DNA of 64,000 bases from Prevotella sp. P6B1 (lineage in GTDB: Bacteria; Bacteroidota; Bacteroidia; Bacteroidales; Bacteroidaceae), in assembly GCF_000702825.1 (NCBI RefSeq), contig NZ_JNKF01000013.1:124001-188000 (forward strand), given 5' to 3'. Made by a program: the position numbers and the translations under genes. Positions 49,818-60,168 of this stretch are shown one piece after another; within the stretch, counting starts at the first letter, position 1; every line of letters begins with the position of its first letter. The notes below the pieces were generated by a model that was given only the letters and a program-made list of their open reading frames with translations, had not been told where the DNA came from and made no database searches.

Positions 49818-50882
49818 CTATGCAAGGGGGTTCCAGCCCTGTGCTTTCAATGTAAACTCCTGATTATCACGAGTTACGAGTACCTGACCGAACTTTGCAT
49901 CGGTGATATGGCCAATAAGCTTGATTCCGTCGATCTGCTCGATTTTCTCATGATCGCCGATAGGAACAGTGAACAATAATTCGTAATCTTCGCCACCATT
50001 CAGGGCGCAAGTTGTGACGTTCATGTTCATTTCTTCGGCCATCACAGCGGTCTGATAGTCGATTGGAATGTTCTTTTCGTAGATACGACAACCTACCCCA
50101 CTCTGCTTACAGATATGCATCAGCTCGCTTGACAGACCGTCGCTCACGTCCATCATGGCTGTAGGACGGATGCCAGCCTCGCGCAACTTCTGGATAATAT
50201 CGCCACGGGCCTCGGTCTGCAACTGGCGCTGCAGCAGATACTCCTTGCCACTGAACTCAGGCTGGAAGTGAGCCAGTTCTTCAAGAGCGCGCTTATCGTT
50301 CTTCTTACGTGCTTCTTCCACCTGCTGATAATAAACACTCTTCTCACGCTCCAACAGCTGCAAGCCCATATAGGCGGCACCCAGGTCGCCACTCACGCAG
50401 ATAAGATCGGTATCCTTGGCGCCATTGCGGTAAACGACATCCTCTTTACGGGCCTCACCGATACAGGTGATGCTGATGGCCATACCTGTATAAGAAGAGG
50501 TGGTATCGCCGCCAATCACGTCGATGCCCCACTTATCGCATGCCAAACGCAGGCCGGTATAGAACTCCTCGATATCCTCAACCGAGAAGCGTTTGCTGAT
50601 GGCCAGCGAAACGGTCATCTGGCGTGGTGTGCCATTCATGGCGAACACATCGCTGATATTCACCATAGCCGACTTGTAGCCCAGATGCTTCAAGTCTATA
50701 TAAGTAAGGTCGAAGTGTACGCCCTCCATCAGCATATCGGTGGTGATGAGCACCTCCTTGTCGGGATAGCTTAATACGGCGCAATCGTCGCCCACACCTT
50801 TCTTGGTGCTGTCGTTCCTTATCTCAATATCCTTTGTCAAACGGTCGATAAGACCGAATTCTCCTAATTTTGCTATTTCCAT
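49818..50882 (-). CDS. thiL: Thiamine-monophosphate kinase
   Basis: This 354-residue cytoplasmic enzyme phosphorylates thiamine monophosphate to thiamine diphosphate. Hallmarks are GEFGLIDRLT, GVGDDCAVL (Asp-rich nucleotide and Mg site), TTDMLMEGVHFD, KSAMVNISDVFAM, VIGGDTTSS, VSGDLGAAY, MDVSDGLSSEL and LNGGEDYELLF, in the normal order. It overlaps the end of the purine nucleoside phosphorylase gene start region by 10 bp and is the last gene of the leftward sppA-lpxK-PNP-thiL run. No other thiamine genes are in the window. Confidence 0.96.
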   Translation of the reverse strand: MEIAKLGEFGLIDRLTKDIEIRNDSTKKGVGDDCAVLSYPDKEVLITTDMLMEGVHFDLTYIDLKHLGYKSAMVNISDVFAMNGTPRQMTVSLAISKRFSVEDIEEFYTGLRLACDKWGIDVIGGDTTSSYTGMAISITCIGEARKEDVVYRNGAKDTDLICVSGDLGAAYMGLQLLEREKSVYYQQVEEARKKNDKRALEELAHFQPEFSGKEYLLQRQLQTEARGDIIQKLREAGIRPTAMMDVSDGLSSELMHICKQSGVGCRIYEKNIPIDYQTAVMAEEMNMNVTTCALNGGEDYELLFTVPIGDHEKIEQIDGIKLIGHITDAKFGQVLVTRDNQEFTLKAQGWNPLA

Positions 50883-51745
50883 CCTTCTGTTGGGTGATCT
50901 GTGTTAAACTGTTCTTTATTATGAGCTTCGATACGCTCTGAACGCGCAATCATCTCGCGCATGATAGCCGTCATAAGCGGCTGCGCCATGTTGGCAGCCT
51001 CCTGCACTTCCTCGTGACTCACCTCAACGGGGACATCAAAGCCACCCAGGTCGGTAATCACAGAGACACCAAAGGTCTTGATGCCACAATGGTGGGCCAC
51101 AATCACCTCGGGCACGGTTGACATGCCTACGGCGTCGCCACCAAGGATGCGATACATACGATACTCTGCAGGGGTCTCAAAGGTAGGACCTTGAACACCA
51201 ACATATACACCGTGCTGCACCTTGATACCCTTCTCGGCAGCGATTGCATCGGCCTCAGCTATCAGATTATGATCGTATGGCTCGTGCATATCCGGGAATC
51301 GGGGACCGGTGGGGAAGTTCTTTCCACGCAACGGATGCTCGGGGAAGAAGTTGATATGGTCGGTGATAATCATCAGGTCGCCAATCTTGAACTCAGGATT
51401 CATGCCACCAGCAGCGTTAGATACGAAGAGGGTTTTGATGCCCAACTCGTACATAACACGAACAGGGAAGGTGACATCCTTCATCGAGTAGCCTTCGTAG
51501 AAGTGGAAACGACCCTGCATAGCCATGATATCAACACCGCCAAGCTTACCGAAAATCAACTTACCGGAATGGCCTTCAACAGTTGATACGGGAAAGTTGG
51601 GGATTTCCTGATAAGGAAACTCGTATATATCAGTTATTTCTGAAGCTAATTGTCCGAGGCCTGTCCCCAACACTATCGCTGTTGTTGGACTTGTGGTCAT
51701 TCTTTCCTTTAGCCAGGATGCTGTTTCTTGAATTTTTGTATACAT
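50873..51745 (-). CDS. punA: Purine-nucleoside phosphorylase
   Basis: This 290-residue enzyme of the trimeric PNP family cleaves purine nucleosides with phosphate for salvage. Motifs: IVLGTGLGQLASEI (phosphate loop), VEGHSGKLIFGKLGG, MQGRFHFYEGYSM, VSNAAGGMN, GVYVGVQGPTFETPAEYRM and GMSTVPEVIVA. The N-terminus MYTKIQETASWLKE is normal for the family, so the start at 51745 is likely real. It nevertheless lies 116 bp inside the 3' end of lpxK, an unusually long overlap. Confidence 0.95.
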   Translation of the reverse strand: MYTKIQETASWLKERMTTSPTTAIVLGTGLGQLASEITDIYEFPYQEIPNFPVSTVEGHSGKLIFGKLGGVDIMAMQGRFHFYEGYSMKDVTFPVRVMYELGIKTLFVSNAAGGMNPEFKIGDLMIITDHINFFPEHPLRGKNFPTGPRFPDMHEPYDHNLIAEADAIAAEKGIKVQHGVYVGVQGPTFETPAEYRMYRILGGDAVGMSTVPEVIVAHHCGIKTFGVSVITDLGGFDVPVEVSHEEVQEAANMAQPLMTAIMREMIARSERIEAHNKEQFNTDHPTEGWK

Positions 51746-52823
51746 ATCCTATAATTTTTTGATTGAATTCTTCTTCCTGATCCTGCATAATGGCAATACG
51801 CAGCGGCAGCATATACAGATGTTTCTTCACGTCATCGCTCAGCCCTTCAGTAGCTTGCAGGCGCGTGGCATCCTTCTCGGTTGTCAGCACCAGACGTGGT
51901 TCGGGCAGTGAGGCAAAGGCATTATTGATAGTCTCAATATCCTTACGATTGAAGTTGTGATGATCAGCAAAGGTGAGCGGCGTGATCTGCGAATCGAACT
52001 CCTGCAGGTCGTGCATTAACTGCTCTGGTGAAGCAATACCCGTGAGGAGCAGAATATTCTTACCTGACAGTCCTGCAAGGCTATCCAGACCAATAGAGCC
52101 AGTAGGGATGGCCACATTCCTGAACACAGGCTGTGGTGCATCATACTCCAAGGTAGAGAAGTACAACTGCTGATAGGGATAGAGTTTCATGGCCTTAGTG
52201 ATAACACGGAACTCCATCGGCTTCAGATCCTTGGGGCACTTGGTGATAATCACGATATCAGCCCTGTCCTTAGCCCTGACGGGCTCGCGCAACCTACCAG
52301 CCGGCAACAGACAGTCATAAATAACCAAACGGTGATAATCAACCAGCAGGATATTGATGCCAGGCTTGACATAACGATGCTGAAAAGCATCGTCGAGCAA
52401 TACCACATCGATATCCAAGCCACTGTCATCAGCAGTGAGCCTGCTAATGCCACGCGTACGCTTTCTATCCACAGCCACAGTGACATCGGGGAACTTCTGC
52501 TTGATCTGGTAGGGCTCATCGCCAATCATATGCATTGAGGTGTTCTCATCCGAGAGGATATATCCCCTACTCTTGCGCTTATAGCCACGACTGAGCACTG
52601 CTACGTTAAGCTTATCTTTTAGCAAACGGATAAGATACTCAACATGCGGGGTTTTGCCCGTACCACCCACAGTGATATTGCCTACAGAGATGACTGGGGT
52701 ACTAAAGGAACGGCTCCTCAAGATGCCCATCTCGAACAGCAGATTCCTGATACCTACGCCCAAGCCATAGAACCAGGCTAAGCCTAACAGCTTTTTATTG
52801 ATTGTTATAAAATCGCCTTCCAA
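51630..52823 (-). CDS. lpxK: Tetraacyldisaccharide 4'-kinase (lipid A synthesis)
   Basis: This 397-residue inner-membrane-associated kinase adds the 4'-phosphate to lipid A precursor. The P-loop is VGNITVGGTGKTPHVEYL near residue 45-62, followed by LSRGYKRKSRGY and DVVLLDDAFQHRYV. The family usually ends shortly after the IIGYVYKN region; here about 40 extra residues of basic, low-complexity sequence (GKNDHKSNNSD) read through the start of the PNP gene. The extension probably reflects loss of an ancestral stop and may not be functional. Confidence 0.93.
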   Translation of the reverse strand: MEGDFITINKKLLGLAWFYGLGVGIRNLLFEMGILRSRSFSTPVISVGNITVGGTGKTPHVEYLIRLLKDKLNVAVLSRGYKRKSRGYILSDENTSMHMIGDEPYQIKQKFPDVTVAVDRKRTRGISRLTADDSGLDIDVVLLDDAFQHRYVKPGINILLVDYHRLVIYDCLLPAGRLREPVRAKDRADIVIITKCPKDLKPMEFRVITKAMKLYPYQQLYFSTLEYDAPQPVFRNVAIPTGSIGLDSLAGLSGKNILLLTGIASPEQLMHDLQEFDSQITPLTFADHHNFNRKDIETINNAFASLPEPRLVLTTEKDATRLQATEGLSDDVKKHLYMLPLRIAIMQDQEEEFNQKIIGYVYKNSRNSILAKGKNDHKSNNSDSVGDRPRTISFRNN

Positions 52824-52839
52824 AACTTTTCTCTATTCA

Positions 52840-54636
52840 CTATTTCACACGGATATCGTCAAGCATACGAGCCTGAACGCGACTGTTGTTCTTGATATCA
52901 TAGCGAATCTGCATCAGCGGCAGATAGGCATCGCCCAACAGCTCGCGGAGCTCAGAATCCAGATAAGAGCCCTTACTCTCCTTAGCCAGGAACTGATCCA
53001 ACCAACTGGTCTGACCAGGATAGCTGGCAGTATGATACTCCTTCAACTTGGCCAGCTCGGCAGCCTTCTTCACAGCATCGTCGAGACTACCCAACTTATC
53101 CACCAACTTGATCTTCAGGGCATCGCTGGCAAGCCATACACGCCCCTGAGCTATCTCATGAACCTGCTCTGGCTTGATGCCACGACCCTCGGACACGATA
53201 GTCAGGAAGTTCTGATAACCACGATTGATATAGTTCTGCAACTGACGCATAATCTCGTCAGTATCCTTACCCATAACCAGTTCATTCTCGTAACCGGCAA
53301 ACTGATGGGTCTTCGCACCATCAAGGGTTACCCCCAACTTATCGGTGAGCAGACCGCTCACGTTTGGGATCAAGCCAAAGATACCGATACTACCGGTGAT
53401 AGTTGTTGGCTCAGCATAGATATAGTTAGCAGCAGAACTAATCCAGTAGCCACCCGATGCTGCTGCACCACCCATAGAAACCACAACAGGCTTCTTGGCC
53501 TTCAACATCTTGATGGCATGACGGATCTGCTCAGAGGCAACAGCACTACCACCACCAGAATTCACACGGAAGACAACAGCCTTGACATCATCATCGTCAG
53601 CCAGCTTACGGAGATCCTCTGCTGTCGACTTACCGACTATGCAATGACCACCACCGCTCAGAAGATTCTGAGCCTCGCTATCAACAATGCTACCGTATGC
53701 ATAATAAACAGCAATCTCTTCGCCCTTGTCCTTCTTCTTCGACTTCACATTCATCATATCCGACAAGGTGAGCTGAGAAATCTCATCGTCCTTGTCGAGC
53801 TTCAGGCGCTTCTGGATTTCAGCCTTAATCTCCTCAGGGAACATCACCTTATCAATCAACTTGGCCTTTACCAGTGCATCGGCAGGTGTAAATGCCAGCA
53901 AACTGTCGTTCACCAGCTTATTCAGCTCGGTAGCATTCACCTTACGACCATCAGCCATCTCCTTCAGCCAGTAGTTCCAGATACCATTCAGATAAGCTTC
54001 ACGCTGTTCGCGATCGTATTCACTCATATCTGAACGTGTGTCGCTCTCTACATAACTCTTATATTTACCAACTTTGGCAGCCATATACTTGACGCCCAGT
54101 TTGTCGTAAAGTCCCTTAAAATACATATTCTTTCCACCAAGACCACGCAAATCGACAGCACCCTCATCATTCAGGTAAATCTTGTCGGCTACAGTAGCCA
54201 CGTAGTAAGAAGCCTGCGCATACTGGTCGGCATAAGCCACAATCCACTTGCCACTTTTCTTAAAATCCTGCAGGGCATCGCGCAACTGCTGAGCTGTGGC
54301 TGGGCTATCGAAACCAGCAGAACCACCCTCAATATAGATACCCTTGATGTGTTCCTCGTTCTTTGCCTTTCGGATGCTGGCAATCAGATCGTCGAGCCCC
54401 ATAGAACCAGAACCATCTACTCCCAAAAGATTGTCGAAAGGTGTTTCTGCTTCGGCACGTTCATTGATTTCACCGTTCAGCTTGAGCACAAAAACAGAGT
54501 TATCTCTCACCTTGGTTGATGCCGAATCACTCGCCACCATCCCTACTATTGAGATAACGAAAAACAGTCCCATCACAAGACTGAAGACTACAATACCACA
54601 AACGGTGGCTAGAGTCATTTTCAGAAATTGCTTCAT
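52840..54636 (-). CDS. sppA: Signal peptide peptidase SppA, 67-kDa type
   Basis: This 598-residue inner-membrane serine protease degrades signal peptides after release. An N-terminal membrane anchor (VVFSLVMGLFFVISIVGMV) is followed by two tandem ClpP-like domains. The general-base Lys region is AAKVGKYKSYVE in the first half, and the nucleophile region SMGGAAASGGYWI is in the second half (encoded near 53460). The length fits the E. coli-like long form. It is the first gene of the leftward lpxK-PNP-thiL run, with its own promoter at 54668. Confidence 0.93.
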   Translation of the reverse strand: MKQFLKMTLATVCGIVVFSLVMGLFFVISIVGMVASDSASTKVRDNSVFVLKLNGEINERAEAETPFDNLLGVDGSGSMGLDDLIASIRKAKNEEHIKGIYIEGGSAGFDSPATAQQLRDALQDFKKSGKWIVAYADQYAQASYYVATVADKIYLNDEGAVDLRGLGGKNMYFKGLYDKLGVKYMAAKVGKYKSYVESDTRSDMSEYDREQREAYLNGIWNYWLKEMADGRKVNATELNKLVNDSLLAFTPADALVKAKLIDKVMFPEEIKAEIQKRLKLDKDDEISQLTLSDMMNVKSKKKDKGEEIAVYYAYGSIVDSEAQNLLSGGGHCIVGKSTAEDLRKLADDDDVKAVVFRVNSGGGSAVASEQIRHAIKMLKAKKPVVVSMGGAAASGGYWISSAANYIYAEPTTITGSIGIFGLIPNVSGLLTDKLGVTLDGAKTHQFAGYENELVMGKDTDEIMRQLQNYINRGYQNFLTIVSEGRGIKPEQVHEIAQGRVWLASDALKIKLVDKLGSLDDAVKKAAELAKLKEYHTASYPGQTSWLDQFLAKESKGSYLDSELRELLGDAYLPLMQIRYDIKNNSRVQARMLDDIRVK

Positions 54637-54667
54637 AATAGTCGTTTATTGGTTACGTAACAGATTG

Positions 54668-54675
54668 CAAAGATA
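54668..54675 (-). promoter_or_regulatory. -7 promoter box of sppA
   Basis: The minus strand reads TATCTTTG followed by CAATC, 32 bp upstream of the sppA ATG. Confidence 0.6.
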
Positions 54676-54715
54676 ACAACTTTTTCTCATAAAACAAATA
54701 TTTTCTGCGAAAAAC

Positions 54716-54811
54716 TAAAAAAAAACTGGATGTCATCACGACAGCCAGTTCAAAAAAAACAAACTACTTAAAAACTAATCTACTAAAACAAATCAAAAAA
54801 ATTATTATTTG
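54716..54811 (-). ncRNA. Candidate ~95-nt small RNA between groEL and sppA
   Basis: In this 311-bp gene-free gap the minus strand shows a -7 box TAATTTTG (54818-54825) and ~95 nt later an intrinsic terminator: AACTGG...CCAGTT with inner TGTC/GACA pairing (54724-54750), followed by nine T residues. The body is AT-rich and has no start codon-led frame of note. Nothing else is seen in the gap apart from the groEL terminator and the sppA promoter. Confidence 0.45.
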
Positions 54812-54890
54812 CGTTTGCAAAATTAGCGGGTTTTCATTGAACCCGCAAATGTTTCGAGCATAAAAATACAGCAAATATTTTAAATTAACT

Positions 54891-54922
54891 AAAAAAGGGG
54901 ACAGATTATATAATCCATCCCC
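54891..54922 (-). terminator. Intrinsic terminator of groES-groEL
   Basis: On the minus strand GGGGA...TCCCC with an inner GATTATATAATC stem is followed by six T residues, 27 bp after the groEL stop. Confidence 0.85.
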
Positions 54923-54948
54923 TAATTTGTTATGTTAGCTTTACAAAA

Positions 54949-56601
<1,653 letters not shown>

Positions 56602-56608
56602 TTAACAA

Positions 56609-56881
56609 TTATTTTTCAATCACTGCGAGTACGTCGCTCTGACGCATCATCAGATACTTGGTTCCCTCGAACTCGAGCTCAGTGCCGCTATACTTTCCGT
56701 AAAGCACCTCATCACCCTCCTTCAGAATCATTGCCTCATCCTTGGTGCCCTGGCCTACAGCCTTGATAGTACCATGAAGGGGCTTCTCCTTTGCAGTGTC
56801 AGGAATGATAATACCGCCAATCTTCTCTTCTGCAGGTGCTGGCAATACCAACACGCGGTCTGCTAATGGTTTGATGTTCAT
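56609..56881 (-). CDS. groS: Co-chaperonin GroES
   Basis: This 90-residue lid of the GroEL chamber starts at 56881, [15 protein letters not shown], which matches the family; the open frame upstream is not coding. The mobile-loop and roof residues [15 protein letters not shown] are present, and [24 protein letters not shown] follows in normal order. It is the first gene of the groES-groEL operon, preceded by a sigma-54-like promoter motif. Confidence 0.98.
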   Translation of the reverse strand: MNIKPLADRVLVLPAPAEEKIGGIIIPDTAKEKPLHGTIKAVGQGTKDEAMILKEGDEVLYGKYSGTELEFEGTKYLMMRQSDVLAVIEK

Positions 56882-56926
56882 AATGCTTATATTTTTAATT
56901 TTAAACTTATTTTCTGCCATGCGTTC

Positions 56927-56942
56927 TGCCAAAAGTGTGCCA
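56927..56942 (-). promoter_or_regulatory. Sigma-54-like promoter motif upstream of groES
   Basis: The minus strand reads TGGCACACTTTTGGCA, which matches the sigma-54 -24/-12 consensus (TGGCACrN4TTGCw) at every defined position except one, with correct GG to GC spacing. It lies 46 bp from the groES ATG. No TAnnTTTG box is evident in the same interval. Confidence 0.5.
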
Positions 56943-56969
56943 AACACTGACAATATGCCACTTTGTCAC

Positions 56970-57005
56970 AAAAAAAATCCTCTTGCATCTGTCTGCAAGA
57001 GGATT
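56970..57005 (-). terminator. Intrinsic terminator of glmM
   Basis: On the minus strand a 12-bp perfect stem (AATCCTCTTGCA / TGCAAGAGGATT) with a 6-nt loop is followed by eight T residues, 26 bp after the glmM stop. Confidence 0.9.
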
Positions 57006-57030
57006 TATGATATCCTTTATATATAAGGTA

Positions 57031-58404
57031 TTACTGCATGTCGTAAACTACTTGCATGAGCTGCTTACCCAGGTCGTCGGCCTGATCCATGCTCTGAGCC
57101 TCGCTATAAACACGGATGATAGGCTCGGTGTTTGACTTGCGCAGGTGTACCCAACGATCTGGGAAGTCGATCTTTACACCGTCGATATCGTTAACAACAG
57201 CACTACTGTCCTTGGCAAACATCTCCTTGACCTTGACCAAGATAGCGTCAACATCGGTCTCTGGTGTGAGGTCGATACGATTCTTGGCAATCTGATAGTC
57301 AGGGAAGGTAGCACGAAGCTCACTCACCTTACAGCCCTTCTGAGCCAGACTCGACAGGAAAAGAGCGATACCAACAAGAGCATCACGACCATAGTGGCTC
57401 TCTGGATAGATGACACCACCATTGCCCTCGCCACCAATCACAGCGCCTACCTCCTTCATCTTGGTAGTCACATTCACTTCGCCAACGGCTGCAGCGGTGT
57501 ACTTACCACCATGTTTCTCAGTCACGTCGCGCAAAGCACGAGTTGAGCTGAGGTTTGAAACGGTATTTCCAACAGTGTGGCTCAGAACATAGTCGGCTAC
57601 AGACACGAGTGTGTACTCCTCACCAAACATGGTACCATCTTCACAGATAAAGGCCAAACGGTCAACATCGGGATCAACCACGATACCCAAATCGAAGCCA
57701 CCCTTCTTCATCTTATCCATGATGCCATGCAGGTTTTTCTCCAATGGCTCTGGGTTGTGAGCGAAGTCGCCAGTACACTCACCATTCAGAATCTCGAAAT
57801 CCACATCGAGAGCCTTGAACAACTCTGGCAGAATAATACCGCCTACCGAGTTAATGGTATCGGCACATACACGGAACTTACGTTTGCTGATAGCCTCACG
57901 GTCAACCAGCTTCAAGGCAAGCACAGAGTCAATATGGCGCTTATTATACGAGTCGTCAACGGTACAAGTACCCAGATGATCAACCTCAGCATAATCAAAG
58001 TCCTCAGCCTCTGCCATACGCAGTACTTCTGCGCCATCGGCAGCTGTCAGGAACTCACCCTCGCGGTTCAACAACTTGAGGGCATTCCACTGACGGGGGT
58101 TATGTGAGGCGGTGATGATGATACCACCATCGGCACCTGCCATACGTACTGCCAACTCGGTTGTTGGAGTCGTGGCATAGCCAATATCAATTACATCGTA
58201 ACCCATGCCCATCAAGGTTCCAACAACCACGTTGCGAACCATGAGACCAGAGATACGACCATCGCGGCCTACGACTATCTTTTTTCCCCCAATAAACTGG
58301 GCGTAGGCTGTGGTAAACTTAACAATGTCTAAAGGATTGAGCGTGTCACCGGTATGACCGCCGATAGTACCACGGATACCGGAAATAGATTTGATCAGTG
58401 TCAT
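57031..58404 (-). CDS. glmM: Phosphoglucosamine mutase / phosphomannomutase family enzyme
   Basis: This 457-residue alpha-D-phosphohexomutase converts glucosamine-6-phosphate to the 1-phosphate for peptidoglycan and LPS. Family marks: ISGIRGTIGG at the N-terminus, the phosphoserine loop IITASHNPRQWNALK, the metal loop DPDVDRLAFI, GGEGNGGVIYP (sugar-binding) and VHLRKSNTEPIIRVYSEA (phosphate-binding). It heads a small region with a DUF4827 lipoprotein and nrnA. GlmM is the best guess; a phosphomannomutase role cannot be excluded. Confidence 0.9.
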   Translation of the reverse strand: MTLIKSISGIRGTIGGHTGDTLNPLDIVKFTTAYAQFIGGKKIVVGRDGRISGLMVRNVVVGTLMGMGYDVIDIGYATTPTTELAVRMAGADGGIIITASHNPRQWNALKLLNREGEFLTAADGAEVLRMAEAEDFDYAEVDHLGTCTVDDSYNKRHIDSVLALKLVDREAISKRKFRVCADTINSVGGIILPELFKALDVDFEILNGECTGDFAHNPEPLEKNLHGIMDKMKKGGFDLGIVVDPDVDRLAFICEDGTMFGEEYTLVSVADYVLSHTVGNTVSNLSSTRALRDVTEKHGGKYTAAAVGEVNVTTKMKEVGAVIGGEGNGGVIYPESHYGRDALVGIALFLSSLAQKGCKVSELRATFPDYQIAKNRIDLTPETDVDAILVKVKEMFAKDSSAVVNDIDGVKIDFPDRWVHLRKSNTEPIIRVYSEAQSMDQADDLGKQLMQVVYDMQ

Positions 58405-58425
58405 ATTAATTAGGAAAATAAATCG

Positions 58426-59073
58426 TTATGATTCTCGCTGAAAGGTCAACTCATAATAGCAAGGTGTGACATTGCTCGATGCAGTAGCATGACCCTGAGA
58501 ATGAGGTACAATCAGACGTACCTTGGCACACTCATCGGTTAACGACTGTGGACGACCCACTTTCACATAAGTCAGGGGCACCAGCCAACCGGAAGGAACT
58601 GATGAACTGCCATAGACAGTATACATGACACCACTCTCGAACGAAGCTGTGAAAGAGCCACTACTGCGCGATACCTGAATGATATCGGGCAACGCGACTA
58701 CCGACCTTCCATTCAATGACAAGTTCGGATTATTGTTGCAGATAGTAATAGTGTCCTCGAGGATATCAAACTCAGAGAAACGGCACACCAAACGGGTGTT
58801 CTCGCCATCCTGCAGTTTGGTGCCACAACCCTCACGTACAATCTGCATGTAAACACCACTCTTATCGAGCTTTACAAACTCATTGCGCGCAATATTAGTT
58901 GTATAACCCTGCTGGTTAAACTGATCCTCGCTGATCACTACGATAGAAGAGTCTGAAATAAACTTTGCTATCGCATTACGCTCTTTTTCCTTCTTATCGC
59001 CGTAGGTCTCGTAGTCGTTACAACTGCTGAGAACAGCGGCAAAAGCTATCATGATAAATAGTATCTTCTTCAT
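58426..59073 (-). CDS. DUF4827 lipoprotein
   Basis: This 215-residue lipoprotein (lipobox FAAVLSSCNDYE) is the Bacteroidales DUF4827 type. It has a helical N-terminal part (AIAKFISDSSIVVISEDQFN) and a beta-rich remainder (GRSVVALPDIIQVSRSSGSF; the C-terminal LTFQRES). No catalytic motif is apparent; resemblance to FKBP-like folds is possible. It has its own -7 box at 59094 and lies between nrnA and glmM, an arrangement I recall as common in the order. Confidence 0.8.
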   Translation of the reverse strand: MKKILFIMIAFAAVLSSCNDYETYGDKKEKERNAIAKFISDSSIVVISEDQFNQQGYTTNIARNEFVKLDKSGVYMQIVREGCGTKLQDGENTRLVCRFSEFDILEDTITICNNNPNLSLNGRSVVALPDIIQVSRSSGSFTASFESGVMYTVYGSSSVPSGWLVPLTYVKVGRPQSLTDECAKVRLIVPHSQGHATASSNVTPCYYELTFQRES

Positions 59074-59093
59074 TTTTATATCGATTGACGGTG

Positions 59094-59101
59094 CAAAAAT
59101 A
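59094..59101 (-). promoter_or_regulatory. -7 promoter box of the DUF4827 gene
   Basis: The minus strand reads TATTTTTG followed by CACC, 21 bp upstream of the ATG. Confidence 0.6.
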
Positions 59102-59133
59102 CGAATTATTTCGTAAACAACATCAATATTAGG

Positions 59134-60168
59134 CTACTTTAACTTGTTTTGATACGCATAAATCGCCTTTTTGGTGATTTCAATAGCCTCTTCGATGGAT
59201 GTCTCCAATCGTCCACCCGATGCATTCAGGTGTCCACCGCCATTAAAGAACTCCTCTGCCATCAGATTACAGGGGAAATCATCAACCGAACGCAGACTCA
59301 CCCACACCAGGTTAGGCTTATCAGTATCCTCGCGCAGGGAGATTGAGAGTTTCAATCCCTTTATCTGCTGGGGGATATTCACCAGTCCCTCGGCATCACC
59401 CTTGATGAAATTAAAGCGTTTCAGCTCATCGCGCGTGAGCGAATAAAACGCAGCATGATAATCTGGTAGATATACCAGTTTCTCGTACATCACATAACCC
59501 ATCAGACGGATACGATCCTCTGAATAGTTGTGATAAACATTACGATAGATACGGTCCTTATCGATACGCTTAGTGAGCAACTCACTGATGATAAAATAGA
59601 TTTCAGGACGGCTGCTGTTGTAAATAAAACCGCCTGTATCAGTCATCATACCGCAATATACTGGTACGGCGAACGCCTTGTCGAGCTGAGTGAAAGCGCC
59701 CATCTGCCAGACAATACGGAACACCAGTTCGCTGGTGCTGGACGCCTCTGGAAGCGATACCACCAGATCGGCTTCCACATCGGGCCTCAGGTGATGGTCG
59801 ATAAGCACCTTCTTGGCAGGACTGTTCACCAGTGCCTGCTCCATCTCATCTACACGACTGGGCGTATTGAAGTCGAGACAGAACACCAAATCGGCAATTT
59901 TCAACAGCATATCGCCCTTCTCCGTGTGCTTATCATAGCGCACAATCTTTTCCGTATTTGGCAACCACTTCAGGAAGTCAGGATACTGGTCGGGCACCAA
60001 CACGGTAACATCTTTTCCACGCATACGCAGGAACTCTGCCCAAGCCAGCGACGAACCGATAGCATCGCCATCTGGGCTCTTGTGACAAACTACAAGTATG
60101 GTATTTGCATCAGAAATCAGCTGGTCCATCAGGGCCAGCTGATCTTGACTTAATATGTCGATGTTCAT
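59134..60168 (-). CDS. nrnA: DHH-family phosphoesterase (NrnA-like oligoribonuclease/pAp phosphatase)
   Basis: This 344-residue cytoplasmic enzyme degrades short oligonucleotides and removes phosphate from 3'-phosphoadenosine 5'-phosphate. Motifs: CHKSPDGDAIGSSLA (metal), DFNTPSR, the DHH triad in VLIDHHLRPD, TDTGGFIYN and the DHHA1 glycine motif NGGGHLNASGGR near the C-terminus. The nucleotidyltransferase gene ends one base before its start, so they form an operon. Confidence 0.93.
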   Translation of the reverse strand: MNIDILSQDQLALMDQLISDANTILVVCHKSPDGDAIGSSLAWAEFLRMRGKDVTVLVPDQYPDFLKWLPNTEKIVRYDKHTEKGDMLLKIADLVFCLDFNTPSRVDEMEQALVNSPAKKVLIDHHLRPDVEADLVVSLPEASSTSELVFRIVWQMGAFTQLDKAFAVPVYCGMMTDTGGFIYNSSRPEIYFIISELLTKRIDKDRIYRNVYHNYSEDRIRLMGYVMYEKLVYLPDYHAAFYSLTRDELKRFNFIKGDAEGLVNIPQQIKGLKLSISLREDTDKPNLVWVSLRSVDDFPCNLMAEEFFNGGGHLNASGGRLETSIEEAIEITKKAIYAYQNKLK

